Counted from the first letter of the stretch, positions 11,046-23,399 are shown. The stretch is DNA of 64,000 bases from Pteria penguin (GCA_035048485.1 CM068590.1:15967798-16031797), one strand, 5' to 3'. The notes: generated by a model not told the origin, from the letters alone. Numbers and translations: made by a program.

Positions 11046-13217
11046 ATGGATGAGAATCAATGGCATAGGCACATTCTTCAATACTTATCGTCATCTTCTT
11101 ATCCATCATATTTTACAAAAAATGACAAGTGAAAGTTGCGAGCCCGCGCCAAACGATATACTTCGCATAATGGAAAATTATTTTGGAAGAACAATAGTGG
11201 AGACTTGCACTAAGTTGTATATACTGAAAAAGCACGTCAAAATCTCTTAAAATCTTATCACGATAATAGAAGCCACATGGGAAGAGAACGAGCATATCAA
11301 ATACTATCTAAGACTTTCTATTGGAAGAATATGTTTTCTGACGTCACTTCCTACGTAGCATCTTGCGACAAGTGCCAGTATACTTCAAAATTCATAAAAG
11401 GTAACGAGGAACTACATCCGATTCCCATTGTATCACCTTGGTACCACATAGGAATAGATCTTGTGAAAATGCTGAAATCACAGATGGGTAATTGCTACAT
11501 CTTAAGTGTGGTTGATTATTTTTCGAAGTGGCCGGAGGCAGTAGCCATCGAAAATAAATCATCGGAAATAGTGGCAAAAGCATTGCTAAAGATTTTTCTG
11601 CGAATGGGGTTTCCTGCGGTAATTAGCAGTGACCAAGGACGGGAATTCGTCAATAGTACAATGGAAATCTTGAGAGAAAGCACAGGTATTCTTCATCGCA
11701 TTTCATCTGCGTATCATCCGCAAACCAACGGGTTAACTGAGAGATTCAACAGAACTCTCCAGGACATGTTGATAAAAGTAACATCTGCAAACCAGGATGA
11801 CTGGGACTTGTTTTTAGATGAGATTCTTTTCTCCTATAGAGTAGGAATACAGAAAGCATCCAAGCAGTCTCCTTTTGATGTCATGTTTGCCAGATCGCCA
11901 GTTCATGACTTTGACAGTCGTATACAACTGGCAATTTCAGATCAAGAAATCGTAGAGACAGTCAATGAAATGCGCCGTCTAAGGGAGGAAATTGAGACTA
12001 ATGTGAAAACTAACGTCAGTAAATCACAAAGTGAGCAGATCAAACGTAGTAAAACTCGCATCAAAGAGTTGGGAATCAAGGTTGGTTCAAAAGTTCTTAG
12101 ATACAACACTAGGAAAGCATCCAGAAAAGGATCAAAAATGGAAACCCGTTGGCTAGGTCCCTATACTGTAACACATTTAACTAAAAAAGGTGTTGCAACC
12201 ATACAAAATCTAAACGATGAAAAAACTCTTAAAGTTAAGTATAATGTCAAGCAGCTTAAACCTTTTCAAGAACGCATTCACGAAAACGAAGGAAACTTGG
12301 CAAGGAAGGACCACAAGAGAGACAAGGGAAGGATACAGGAAGAAAATATTTTGGAAGAGATGACCAAAGAGAAGATATGTGATGATGTGACCGAGGGAAA
12401 GAGAGATGAAGATATGACACAGGGGAAGAAGGAAGAAGATATGACTGAGGGAAAGAGAGATGAAGATGTTACCAAGAATAGAGGTGATGATATGACCAAG
12501 GGGAAGAGAGGCGAAGATAGTACAGAGGGGAAGAAAGGTGATGATATGACAGAGGAGAGGAAAGGTGAGGGAAATGACCGGGAAAAGAAAGATGAAGGTA
12601 TGGCTGAGAGGGCAAGAGACGATTTAAAAGATCTAGAAAGGAAAGAGACAAATGATGAAGGGAACTGCTGTAAAATCAATGATTGCTTTATTGAAAAATT
12701 ATCAGAGGCGCCAAACAAGATTTTTAGTTCAGTTGATGCCACATGGCAAAGGCAGTTTAAACCAATGTTTAGAATAAGAAAATACCATAAGCTTGTCCAC
12801 AAGAAGGAGTTAACTATCCCGAAAAACATCGAGAAAATGAAAGGCGATGGAAATTGCTTTTTCCGATCTTTGAGCTATGCCATTACAGGATCACAGAGTT
12901 CGCATGGGCAAATAAGAAATGCAGTCATTTCGTTTATGACCACCAATTCAATTCGCATCGAAAATCATTTTGGCGATTCTTACCTTGATGATTCAAATAT
13001 GGAGGAATTAGGGACATGGGCCACCGAAGCTGAAATTCTATCTTCTGCCGCCTATTTGAATACGGATATCTATATCTATACCAAAGCCGGGGAGATTATG
13101 AAATGGCTTAATTATCCGTCTAAGATGCTTAACCCAAGTGCTAGTTTTACTGAAAAGAATATTTATATTTGCAATCTGTGTGGAAATCATTTCGACATAG
13201 TAAAAGATGTTCAGTGA
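11046..13217 (+). pseudogene. Ginger1-type transposase: HHCC finger, D,D35E integrase core, GPY/F-like motif and OTU protease, with two N-terminal stops
   Basis: From ATG 11046 the frame covers 724 codons, broken by TGA at codon 29 (11130) and TAA at codon 56 (11211). It is then open, with the next ATG at 11277 giving 646 residues. Features in order (numbering from 11046): His72 and His77 with Cys107/Cys110 form an integrase-type HHCC finger; Asp138 (HIGID), Asp196 (SSDQG) and Glu232 (GLTERFN) give a D,D35E triad; RWLGPYTV is the GPY/F-type motif; a linker rich in Lys/Glu/Asp with 9-residue repeats follows; the last ~125 residues are an OTU domain with GDGNCFFRSL (Cys604), WATEAEIL and GNHFDIV (His715). 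The integrase would cut and join transposon DNA; the OTU part would act on ubiquitin-like chains if folded. The N-terminal homology resumes between the stops (FTKNDK, KLRARAKR, VVYTEKARQ), so I take the stops as real nonsense mutations. Confidence 0.88.
12356..12640 (+). repeat. 27-bp coding repeats in the charged linker
   Basis: About nine imperfect repeats translating as variants of DMTEGKRDE between the integrase and OTU domains. The linker is probably disordered. The S/P/F-rich open frames on the opposite strand are shadows of it. Confidence 0.8.
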
Positions 13218-14466
13218 AATGTCACATTCATGACATATTGAGCAGAAAATAATGTGCACCGTATTATTTTTCTTGCTACTGTTAAATTGTTACGGTAATT
13301 AACAATGATTGAACGGTTCTTGCAGGATGTTGACTTGACAACGGATTTTACATATTTCATATTTGCAATTCGTGTTTGTCGTTATTTTAAGTTTATAATT
13401 AAGCATCAAAAACATAATGTACCTCATATCATTATGCTATCGTAATTGAAGATTCGAGAAGTATCTAGTTTTTGGCCTGTCTGTTGGTCTGTCTGTGACA
13501 AAACTGTTTAACATTGGCAATAACTTTTGAATGATAAAAGATGGGCTTTAATTGAAGTTAATACATGTATTTTACATGTGTATTCCTTGTGACATGACAT
13601 TTTAGAAGGGTACCAAAACATTTGACCTTGCTACTCTGACGTCGTACTTTGACCTACTACTTTTGAACAACTTTAATCTAGGTTGTAGTTTTTGAATGGC
13701 TATTGATTATATAATGATAGGGATATTTCATATATGTATCCTTTGTGACAAACCTTTTAGTGTTGGTAACTTAACTTTGATCGTGTGACCTTGACTTCGG
13801 AGTATGGCCTTTACATGCATCGCCGTATGACATTTACATCAAATCAACTTAAACCTTCTCTATAAATGAGTAGTAAGTTATGTGGCTGTAATATATCACA
13901 TGTGAATCTTCATTTTTAGTCCTTTTAGTTGGTACTAGACTTTGTAACCTTCACCTCTTTGTTATGTCTTCTTTAGAATAACGACATGTTTAATGAAAAA
14001 AGCCAAAGAGTATATCCGTGTTTCACAAAACAAAAATACGTATGTCTTATTGCTATAGTTATTTGTTACATTGTTTCGTATCACATTTAGATGTTTCTTA
14101 ATTACGAGGAGTTTGAAGAAATTTAGACTTGACAATGGATGTTATATAATACATGCTTATAGTTCGTGTTCGTGGTTAAGCTTCGAGTTAATTACTTTTC
14201 ATCAATTTTCTTCATTCCTGTTCATTGAAAAAATAAACTTTAACATTTCATAGCACTTTCTTTTTGTGAGAGATAGTGACACTAAGATGATGTTTAAAAC
14301 AATAGAATTGTTTAAACTCGATGGCAAAGAGGTATAAGTATTATCTCTAGATCAGCAAGGAAGCAATTTCCAGCTAGCAAATAGGGCACTGTCGCGCAAA
14401 CTGAACAATTCACAAGGTAAAACACGGAGGTAACTGAAGTCTTGTTACTATGGCACCAACAACAAT
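13218..14466. other. Transposon interior downstream of the transposase
   Basis: Noncoding. About 13480-13980 has loosely repeated phrases of the type 'ttgtgacaaaccttttag ... tgaccttgac', characteristic of dispersed mollusc repeats. No clear polyadenylation signal was found close to the transposase stop. Confidence 0.5.
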
Positions 14467-14694
14467 GTACCACAGTAGACATTCATGGACCCCTGATAAT
14501 CAGAGGTGAGACAAGGTGCCCGATGGGAGTAAGCGTCCTCTGTTAGGCTAGTCAAACCCGTCACGAATGTCCTTAAATACAAACGAAACAATTAAGCAAA
14601 AAATGTGCATAGAATTAATGTGAACAAATACTGTATACTGAAAGTGTCATTGTCACATTACGCCATGAAAAGGTATAATAAGACTCAAGTCAAA
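14467..14694 (-). repeat. Dispersed ~230-bp repeat, copy 3
   Basis: Reverse-complement counterpart of 10051-10280. It also extends some 15-20 bp further left (CTATGGCACCAACAACAATG) in common with the copy at 6180-6430. It includes the 43-bp unit in reverse (AGGTGAGACAAGGTGCCCGA). Confidence 0.85.
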
Positions 14695-15359
14695 CCCTTG
14701 GCTGTTAACTTTTTACGAACTCAGGCCTGTAAAGGGAATAAGTGTGACAAATAATGTCAAAAATACAAGTACAAAGTACATTAGACTCGGAGGTCGATAC
14801 ATACAACAACAGGAACCAATGAGTATCCCATGCCGACATAGGACGGTCATTTACACAGTATGGATTTATTGAATAAATATAGGTTGCACATGCCTATATA
14901 AGTAGTATAATGTGTAATATAATGGGAAAGACCTTGTCTTTTGTCCTCAATCAGTAGGGGCCATCTACTCTCTGAGATATATCAGCCTAACAAGTAGGAA
15001 GTCTGTGAAAAGTATCCTTAATTATTGGTTACACAAGCCTGTATATTACGTGCAGTATTAACATGATTGACCTTTGACCGCAAAATCAATTGATGTATCT
15101 ACTCTCTTAGGTGTATCCTTATCAAATATTAAGCTCCTTTGTCAAAGAGTTCTTCCAATAAAAGTCATCGTGCAAAAGGAAATGAGCTTGACCTTTGACC
15201 ATCTCACCTAAATATCAATAGGGTTTATATATCAGCCTACCAAGCATTAAATCTCTAGGTGATTATTCAAAGGTTGTCAATGTGCAATGTGTTTCCAAAG
15301 AAGCCATTACCTGAATATGTGACATAGAGTCGAGGCGAAACATTTGGATGATGACCAAC
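14695..15359. other. Transposon interior with TGACCTTTGACC repeats
   Basis: About 14930-15330 carries two or more diverged repeats with TTGACCTTTGACC, 'atctactctctgagatatatcagcctaacaagtag' in variants, and similar phrases. No coding region seen. Confidence 0.5.
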
Positions 15360-15449
15360 CACAGGGCTCCCGTTTCAATCCATCCCCCTTAATAGTACTT
15401 CTATTATATAGTACAATTAAGGGAGATGGGTTGAAACGGGAGCCCCGTG
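15360..15449. repeat. Long hairpin, ~40-bp arms
   Basis: The left arm CACAGGGCTCCCGTTTCAAT and onward pairs with the right arm ending GAAACGGGAGCCCCGTG, with about four mismatches and a loop of about 10 bases. It may be a small fold-back element inside the transposon. Confidence 0.85.
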
Positions 15450-15939
15450 GATCAACAAAATAAAAGAGATGTAAATACAGTCAAGACACCATTTGTGACT
15501 ACCATACAGAAAACAGAGAGCACAAAAACCATTACATCGCCTCCCCTTTGCGGAAACTAATATGTACAGGATGTAATGTAAGAGTTTAATGTTAAGGTTT
15601 TAAGAATGAACAATATACATTCCGATATACATACTATCGCCACTCATGGGAATCTAGAAGAGAGTGTTTAACTTTGGGTCCCCTAGGATTTGTTAAAAAA
15701 TCCACTATTTTGCTACTCTATGCCTTATCGCATACACAGAAATGAAGGATCTAAAACCCCCGGGTCGGGTCCGACCCCTCTTGAAAAAGTTCTGGGTTCG
15801 CGCATGTTCGTCAATTTAACCACAAATCATACCTATTTTTAAAGAGGGCCATCCAATATAAAGTTGCTTCCTACGTAGCTGTGGTCATAGATCACGTTTG
15901 ACACCGAGTCCTTGGTTCATTTCTTAATCCAAACAGAAA

Positions 15940-16173
15940 GGGGAAGTCTCACTCTGAGGGGAAGTCTCGCTCTACAACTAGTTGTAGAGTGAGACTTCCT
16001 AAAGGGGAAGTCTGGCTCTAAAGTGAGCCTTCCCCCGGGGGAAGTCCCACTTTAGAGCAGGACTTCCCCGGAGGAAGTCTCACTCTAGAGTGAGGCTTCC
16101 GGGGGGAAGTCTCGCTCTAGAGTGAGACTTCCGAGGGGAAGTCTGGCTATGGGGGAAGCGTCACTCTATAACA
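15940..16173. repeat. Right palindromic array and terminal inverted repeat
   Basis: Alternating direct and inverted copies of GGGGAAGTCTCACTCTA make a chain of near-perfect palindromes, one centred on CTACAACTAGTTGTAG. The last 56 bp mirror the left end of the element. These may be binding sites for the transposase. Confidence 0.9.
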
Positions 16174-16177
16174 CCGG
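16174..16177. repeat. Right target-site duplication
   Basis: CCGG, identical to 8692-8695, directly followed by the resumed host sequence CAACGCCCATTTCTATGCC. Confidence 0.9.
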
Positions 16178-19100
16178 CAACGCCCATTTCTATGCCATTT
16201 CTAGAACGATTGCTGGGTGTGCCTTATCAGATCCCCCTCCTTAAATATAAAATGACGATTGAAACTTCCTTCTTGCAACACTATGGTGACAAATAGTTTT
16301 TGCGAAATATCAATTTGAAACAGGCGTATTGTGGCGAAGAAAAAAGCGGGTTTGATTTCCACTTCCTGTTTTTCGATGTTCTATTTTCCATAATGTCCTG
16401 AGGAGACCTTTAAAATAGAGTTTCTTGCCTCATTATAGAGATAATTATTTTATCATATACCTGTAGGTGATATTCAACATTATCTGGAGAAGCCAGGATC
16501 AGGTCTATCGAATTTGTAGCATGAACATAATTTGTGGTACAAAACTGCAGACACAATTCAATGTTCAGAGAATACAATTGTAATTGACAAAATTTGAAAT
16601 AGAGTGCATCTGACTAAATCTAAATAGAAATATTGTTAAACATCTTTCATGTCGAAGAGAATGTGAGAATTAATTAATGTTCAGTTACTATGAATGATAC
16701 CATTTCAAAATAATGATGGGTTCAGTAAAGTTTGATATAAATGATTATAAAAACTTATCTTACGTTGTGTTTTCAAATGTTTATTTTTATAAGTGCAAAA
16801 CAATGTAAAGATTACTACAAAGAAAGGAATATTGCTGGGCAACATTTAACATCTGGGAGGTCATAAAGTAACATTCGTCCCTACCCCATAGAAAATATTT
16901 TTAAGTAAATATTTTCCAAACTGTCTTATTAAATGGAGTCAGCTCTGTATACACTGGGGTACAGTAATATATACTCCACTGAATACTAAACTAAATACTA
17001 GAGACTACGTCATATTGTTATACATACCTAGTCACCTGTATATTTATTGATTATCACCGGATTGACGGGCCTCTAATCAATTCGCATAAACATTGAAACA
17101 AAATCTAAAACAATATGCATTTCAACAGTGCAAGATAAACTACATGCCTTGAACTTCAGCTCTAATATCGTGTCAGTTTAGTTGTGATGTGGGTTTAAAG
17201 GGCTATCTCAATTCACGATGAAATTAAAATAAACAACATGGGTTATGGATAAATGCATATCATTTGTGATTTAACATCAATAAATTGGGTATTATCAAAA
17301 TATAACCTGGATATATTATACACAAGCAAGCACTGACCTAACTGCGTTTCATAATGTTCAACTTCAGGTTGGACAATGAAATATCTGGTCGCACCCCTTC
17401 CAGACGAGAACATGTATATCATGTACTTCCTATTGCGGCTGTTGATTTCAACATTAAACCATCACACATGCCATTTTGTTAACAGTTCAATCTTTCTGCT
17501 CTTCATCAGTTTTATTCCTCGCATTATCTTAATCTTGGCAGATAATTTGCAAACAATTAGTTAATTCTTTAAAAAACATCAATGTTGAATGATTTTGTCA
17601 ATATTATAAAAGAAGTAAAGATCATTTTATACTATGTGACTTTATTTGCAATACATTCAAGCAATTTCAAAACAGTAATATTTTCGAATATTCATATTCC
17701 ACTTTAAACTTGTATTTTTCTTTCTATAAACGAATAATAGATGCTGTCATGGTGAGAAAATTTCCGGCATATCTGTGTAATTTTTAACATTTCTTTGCGT
17801 TTATTTAAGATGGTTTTTATTATATTTTTTATATATTTCCCTGGATTCCTAATTTTTTCTCGTGAATACATTTGTATTTTCGTCATGCAGAAGATGGTAT
17901 GATACAGTTCTTCTTTTTTGTTTTAAAGAAAAGAACAATGAAAGTAAATTACAAGTGAAATTTTTTCCTCAGTTTTTTCAGTTTCTGTATTGTATAAAAG
18001 AGTGAAGATTCACAAGAGTTTGTTAATTTGTCTCTTTCAAAGAAACGTCCTTGCTACGCTTGGGAAATAGGTATACTGTAAAGTGCAAAACACAAAGTGG
18101 TTTTAGATCTATCACTTCAAAATTATACTGTTATCAAAGACTTGATGATAAAAGTACACTTAATGACTCCGGTAAGCAACAGATGTAACCATGTGTTCAT
18201 TTAATATAGACCAAAATATAAACACCTTCAGCTAAATCATATAAATTTATTTGGAAGTTTAACATAATCTAAAATTTTTATGTGAAACAGCATAAATGCA
18301 TGACTAAAATATTGTCTAAAACTGATTCTTTCAAACATTCAAAACCTCCAGCTATACATTCTTTTAAACTTAGTAATAATTTCATCTGTCAACGACCGAA
18401 GCCGATATAATTTTGGAAATCAGTATATTTGTAAACTTCAAATTTCAAATTTAAAATTGACAGACAAAATAGCGTTGCTGAACATGAAAAACAAAACTTT
18501 CGTAAATTTTGTTGTAAACAATAAATAGAAGCCTATCAATAATATTTATAGCTGTGTCCAACTTATAAGAGGCGTAATTGTGTATGAATACTGCGATGGA
18601 ATTGCCGAATGGTGTAATTTACCAAAAATGGTCTAATTGAATTGAAATTCTTTTAGTATTATAAAATCTAATAGTCAAGCTCTGCAAGAAGCATTCCACA
18701 TAGATATAGAATAGACTTTATATGAAATTACACAACAAATAGAGTTGAAGAAAAACGTTGCACTAAAGCATTTTCTTGGCATGTTGATTGTTGCAGTTTA
18801 TCCCGCTTCATACATTGGACCATAGTGACGTCACAATGATGTCATGTTATGTTTTGGCAAGTTTTCTGCTACATTAAATAATTGTGTATTCCATTAACAC
18901 ATGATAAAGTAGTACAATTAATGTACAAGCATCAAATCTAAAATTACTTTTGAAATACGCTTAGTGGCCATGGAGATATGACTTTGCTCAAGGTCATGTC
19001 ACACTTTCCAATTATGGGAATCCATTATAACATATTATCTCTGAAGTACCATTACATTAGGATAAAAAACATTTGCAGTCTGGAAAAGATTTTGATAAAA

Positions 19101-22100
19101 CTAAGCCTTAGATTTAAGGTGGTTTTTAAAGTTTAATCATGGAATATATTTGGAATCAGCACCGATGTGTATTAGCACAAATGTATTAGCCAAACTGCTC
19201 AGCCGTATTTGGTGTCAAATCTGCAGTTTTACCAGTAAATATGTGACGGAAGTGGAGGGGGCAGGCGGCGGGCCCGTTCTAATTCCACCACGGCATGCAT
19301 CTATCATTAATTTAATTTCATTATACTTGTAGTATATAAGAATAAAACATAACGTTGGGAAATATTTTAGTAATTTGTAACACATTTTGTGACTAATTCC
19401 GTTTTTGCCTATGAATCAAATCGCTTATTCCTTCCGGATATCAGTACGAAACTCTCCGTGTAATTTTATCAAATATTCTGCTTCTTATCAATAGCTTTTT
19501 AAGTGGAATGTCTTGGTTAGCTTAGCAAAAAATTATATTATATTATATTATATTATATTATATTATATTATATTAGCAATCATACCCGTATTTTACAGAT
19601 AGTTAGTGTCTACTGGGGACAGACAGCTTCAACCTCCCCCCCCCCCTATTCAAGTGTCTTTTTTCCAGATATATCTGGGTTTAACTGGGTTGGATTTCCA
19701 CCTCCTATTTTTTGATGTTCTACTGTCCATAATGTCCAGATAAGATCTTTAAAATAGAGTTCCCTGCCTCAATATAGAGATAATTATTTTACCATATACT
19801 TAGGTGTTAAGCAACATTATCTGGAGAGGACAAGATTTATGAGGTCTATCGAATTTGTAGCATGAAAGTAATTTGTGGTATAAAACTGCAGACACAATTG
19901 AATGTTCAGAGAATACTCGTGTAATCCACAAAATTCGAAATAGAGTGCATTTTACTAATTCTAAATAGAAATATCGTTAAAAATCTTTAATGTTGAAGAG
20001 AATTTGAGAATAAAATAATGTTCGGTTACTATGAATGCTGTCATTTCAAAATAATGATGGATTCAGTAATATATGATATATATGAATATAAAAACTTATC
20101 TTACGTTCTGTTTTCAAATGTTTATTTTTATAAGTGCAACAACCTTCTTTAACAGTGATCAAGTCATTTGCGGAAACTAAAATAATATCTCAAATTGAAA
20201 CAGTTCTCAATAAAAGACTATTTAGCGCCAAGTTCAATATCATAGATATTAAAACCCATTCTGAATTTTATCTACTTACAAAGCAGTATTAATACTATTT
20301 TCTATGTAGTACGCCAGACCCGTATGTACACAATATCTATCTAACGTGTCAACATTATCATTAACTTTAGGGATGCTTTGCAGATTCTCTTTAAAATGCA
20401 GGTTTAATCATAAAGACCTATCAGAATATTGAAACCCAACTAGATACTAGAGACTAAGTGATATTCTAATACATACCTAGTCACCTGTGTATTCATTGAT
20501 TACCACCGGCTGGAGGGGCCTCTAATCAATTCGCATAAAAATTGAAACAAAACGAAAAACAATATGCATTTCAACAGTACAAGATAAACCACATGCCCTG
20601 AACTCTAACTTTATTATAATGTCAGTTTAGTGGTGACGGGGTTTAAAGTGCTATCTAATTCACGATGAAATAAACAGTAACAACATGGGTTATGGATAAA
20701 TGCACATCATTTGTGATTTAACATAAATAAATTGTGTATTATCTAAATATAACCTGAGTATATTATACACAATCAAGCTCTGACCTAAATGCGTCTCATA
20801 ATGTTCGACATCGGGTTGGACAATAAAATATTTGGTCGCACCCCATCCAGACGAGAATATGTATATCATGTACTTGCTATTGCGGGTGTAGATGTCATCT
20901 AAATTAAGCCCTTGAATTGGAGTTGATCTAACAATTTGAATACTTCAAATACCAATATATACATTTTCTTATCCATGTCCTTACGTTTAACTTGATACCT
21001 ATCTCAACTTGAGGATTTCCTCCATCTATCTATGTTCTTATATACATGTTTAATTATTTGTTTAATTTTATGTACATTTTTATTATATTTATATATTTAT
21101 TTAAATGGCAGGAATCTTCAGTTTTAGATGCCATTTAAACAGATATTGAAATTTATTCAATTGAGTTGATTACTGATTCGATATGAAAAACATGGATTTT
21201 GATTTATGATTTCAGCATATATGTAACTGTCCTCTTCATGAAGTGTCCTTTTTCAAAATTTTCTAGTTTCTGCTTATTAGTTAGGCTAGAGTTTTAAGAC
21301 TTTTGATCATGAACATAATTTATTATGAATTTGGTCGTGGTGTTGTTACCATGGTTATATCTTAAATCGATATAAAACACAGCAAACAGAAAACCATCAC
21401 ACGTGTCATTTTGATAACAGTTCACTCTTTCTGCTCTTCATCTGCGTTATTCCTCACATTCTTTTTTAATCTTGGCAGATAATTAGCAAATGATTAGTTA
21501 ATTCTTTTAAAAACATCAATGTTGAAAAATTTTGTTAATATTATAAAAGCTATAGATATCATTTTATACGATGTGAGTTTATTTGCAATACATTCAAACA
21601 ATTTCAAAACAGTAATATTTCCCAATATTCATATTCTCCAGTAAGCTTTTTTCTATAAACGAATAAAAAAACTTGTCTTGGTGAGAAAATATCCGGCATA
21701 TCTGTGTAATTACTAACATTTTATTGCGTTTCTTTAAGATTCTTTTCTTTGCTTATTAATTTCCCCTGGATTTCTAATTCTTTTCTCGTGAATACATTTG
21801 TATTTTCATCATACAGAAGATGGTATAATACATAATACATTATTTTATCAAGAAAAGAATACTGAGAGTAAAATATATTTCTGTATTGTAAAAAAAAAAG
21901 TAAAATAAATAAAAACTCATATAAGCCTTATTAGTATGACTCTTTTATGGAAAGGAGCTTAATAAGCATGGGTAACAGCATACTGTAAAATGCAAACCGC
22001 AAAGTGGTTTTAGATCTATCACTTAAGACTGAAAGACTTGATGATAAAAGTACACTTAATGACTCCGGTAGGCAATAGATGTAACCATGTGCTCATTTTA

Positions 22101-23399
22101 ATATAGGCCAAAATATAAATATCTGACCTAAATCGTATAAATTTATTGAGAAGTTTAACATTATGTAAATTTTTTATGTGAAACAGCATATGTGCATGAC
22201 TTAAATATTTCAAACATTCAAAATCAATAGGAGAGTACGTATGTTCCTCCAGCTATACATTCTTTTAAACTTAGTAGTAACTTACTCTGTCAACGACCGA
22301 AACCGATATGATTTTGGAAATCAGTATACTTGTAATCTTCAAAATTCAAATTTAAAATTGACAGACATTATAGCGTTGCTGAACATGAAAAACTTTCGTT
22401 AATTTTGTTGTAAACAATAAATAGAAGCCTATCAATAATATATATAGCTGTGCCCAAATACAATTGTGTATAAATACTGGGATTGAATTGCTGAATGGTG
22501 TAATTTGACAATAAATGAGCTAGTTGAATTAAAATTATATTGGTATTATGAAATCTATAAATACGGCTCAGCAAGAGGCATTTCAAATAGATATAGAACA
22601 ATCTTTATATGAAATTACACAACAAATGGAGTTGAGAAAAAGGTTGCACTAAAACATTTTTCTTCGCATGTTAATTGTTTATCGCGCTTCATAAAGTACA
22701 TTGGGCCATAAAGACCTTGCTCAAGGTCATGACACACCTTCCAGTTATAGGTATACATTATGACATAATATTTGTGAAGTACCATTAGATTAGGATAAAG
22801 AATTAACATTGAATTACATTCTGGAGGGATAAAACTAAGCCCTTTTAAAAGTAATTAATAATGTTTAAGCATATACTATATTTGGAAACAGTGCCGATGC
22901 ACTGACAATGCGACTGAAGATACAATCGGGAAATGCGTACATCATAGGTTGTACGAATTCAGTGTTAAAATCTATAACATATGATATATATCAGTTAAGT
23001 GTATTGTAAAATGTATGGCACTTGAATAATGCTCAAGAAAGCGCCCTATTTGCAGTCTGAACTCGATTTTTAATACAATCAACGGCTAATTTTAAATCAT
23101 GACACGCGTAATAGAACCAACATGAACTTTTGTCAGTAAAAGTAGGCTTTTGTCGTTATTTAACTCGTGATTATAAAAATATACTACATTGACCTGTCGT
23201 AGTAACAGATGAAAATAACGTGTAAGTGTGCACTTGCTTATTTAGCCCAAAGCATAAAACATTGCATTGTAATTATACTGCATGTAGAAGAATTTCTTTA
23301 TAAATATGCAGAACACTTGCATTTGAAACAACCTATGTGCATCAACACCTCTTTTGCCTAATCTTAGTCATTTTAGTAATCAAGAGGAGGTCGGCCGTG
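16178..23399. repeat. Spacer with a directly duplicated ~3-kb block
   Basis: Sequence from about 16200-19140 reappears diverged at about 19680-22870. Landmarks are ATTTGTAGCATGAA (16510, 19850), the GGTCGCACCCC segment (17388, 20836), GTCAACGACCGAA (18390, 22290) and the CTCAAGGTCATG segment (18980, 22720). The same block pair exists in the later units (about 37060/38760 and 55790/57900), so the inner duplication is older than the unit duplication. A MITE-like remnant lies near 19150-19290 and a TATTA array at 19533-19575. No gene was found. Confidence 0.65.

Larger units (their letters stand above)
8696..16173 (+). mobile_element. Ginger1-like cut-and-paste DNA transposon, 7,478 bp
   Basis: The two ends match over 56 bp with one mismatch in inverted orientation, beginning TGTTATAGAGTGACGCTTCC. 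The element is flanked by CCGG direct repeats. Flanking DNA joined across the element (GAGATGTTAAAA / CAACGCCCATTTCTATGCC) matches two unoccupied paralogs near 38585 and 57750, which proves an insertion. The interior encodes a gypsy-integrase-like transposase and an upstream 148-codon frame, with no reverse transcriptase. Integrase homology, TGTNR-type ends and a 4-bp duplication agree with what I recall of the published Ginger1 superfamily. The element also contains two inverted copies of a 230-bp dispersed repeat and a long hairpin, so its length includes nested or captured repeats. Confidence 0.88.

Noticed and set aside
11277..12280. Integrase as part of a Gypsy LTR retrotransposon or a Polinton
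   Set aside because: No reverse transcriptase, RNase H, gag, LTRs, polymerase B or capsid genes occur nearby, and the terminal inverted repeats with a 4-bp duplication define a cut-and-paste element.
12278..12829. Ser/Pro/Phe-rich 183-codon frame on the - strand
   Set aside because: It is the antisense of the repetitive charged linker of the transposase and repeats with the same 27-bp period.
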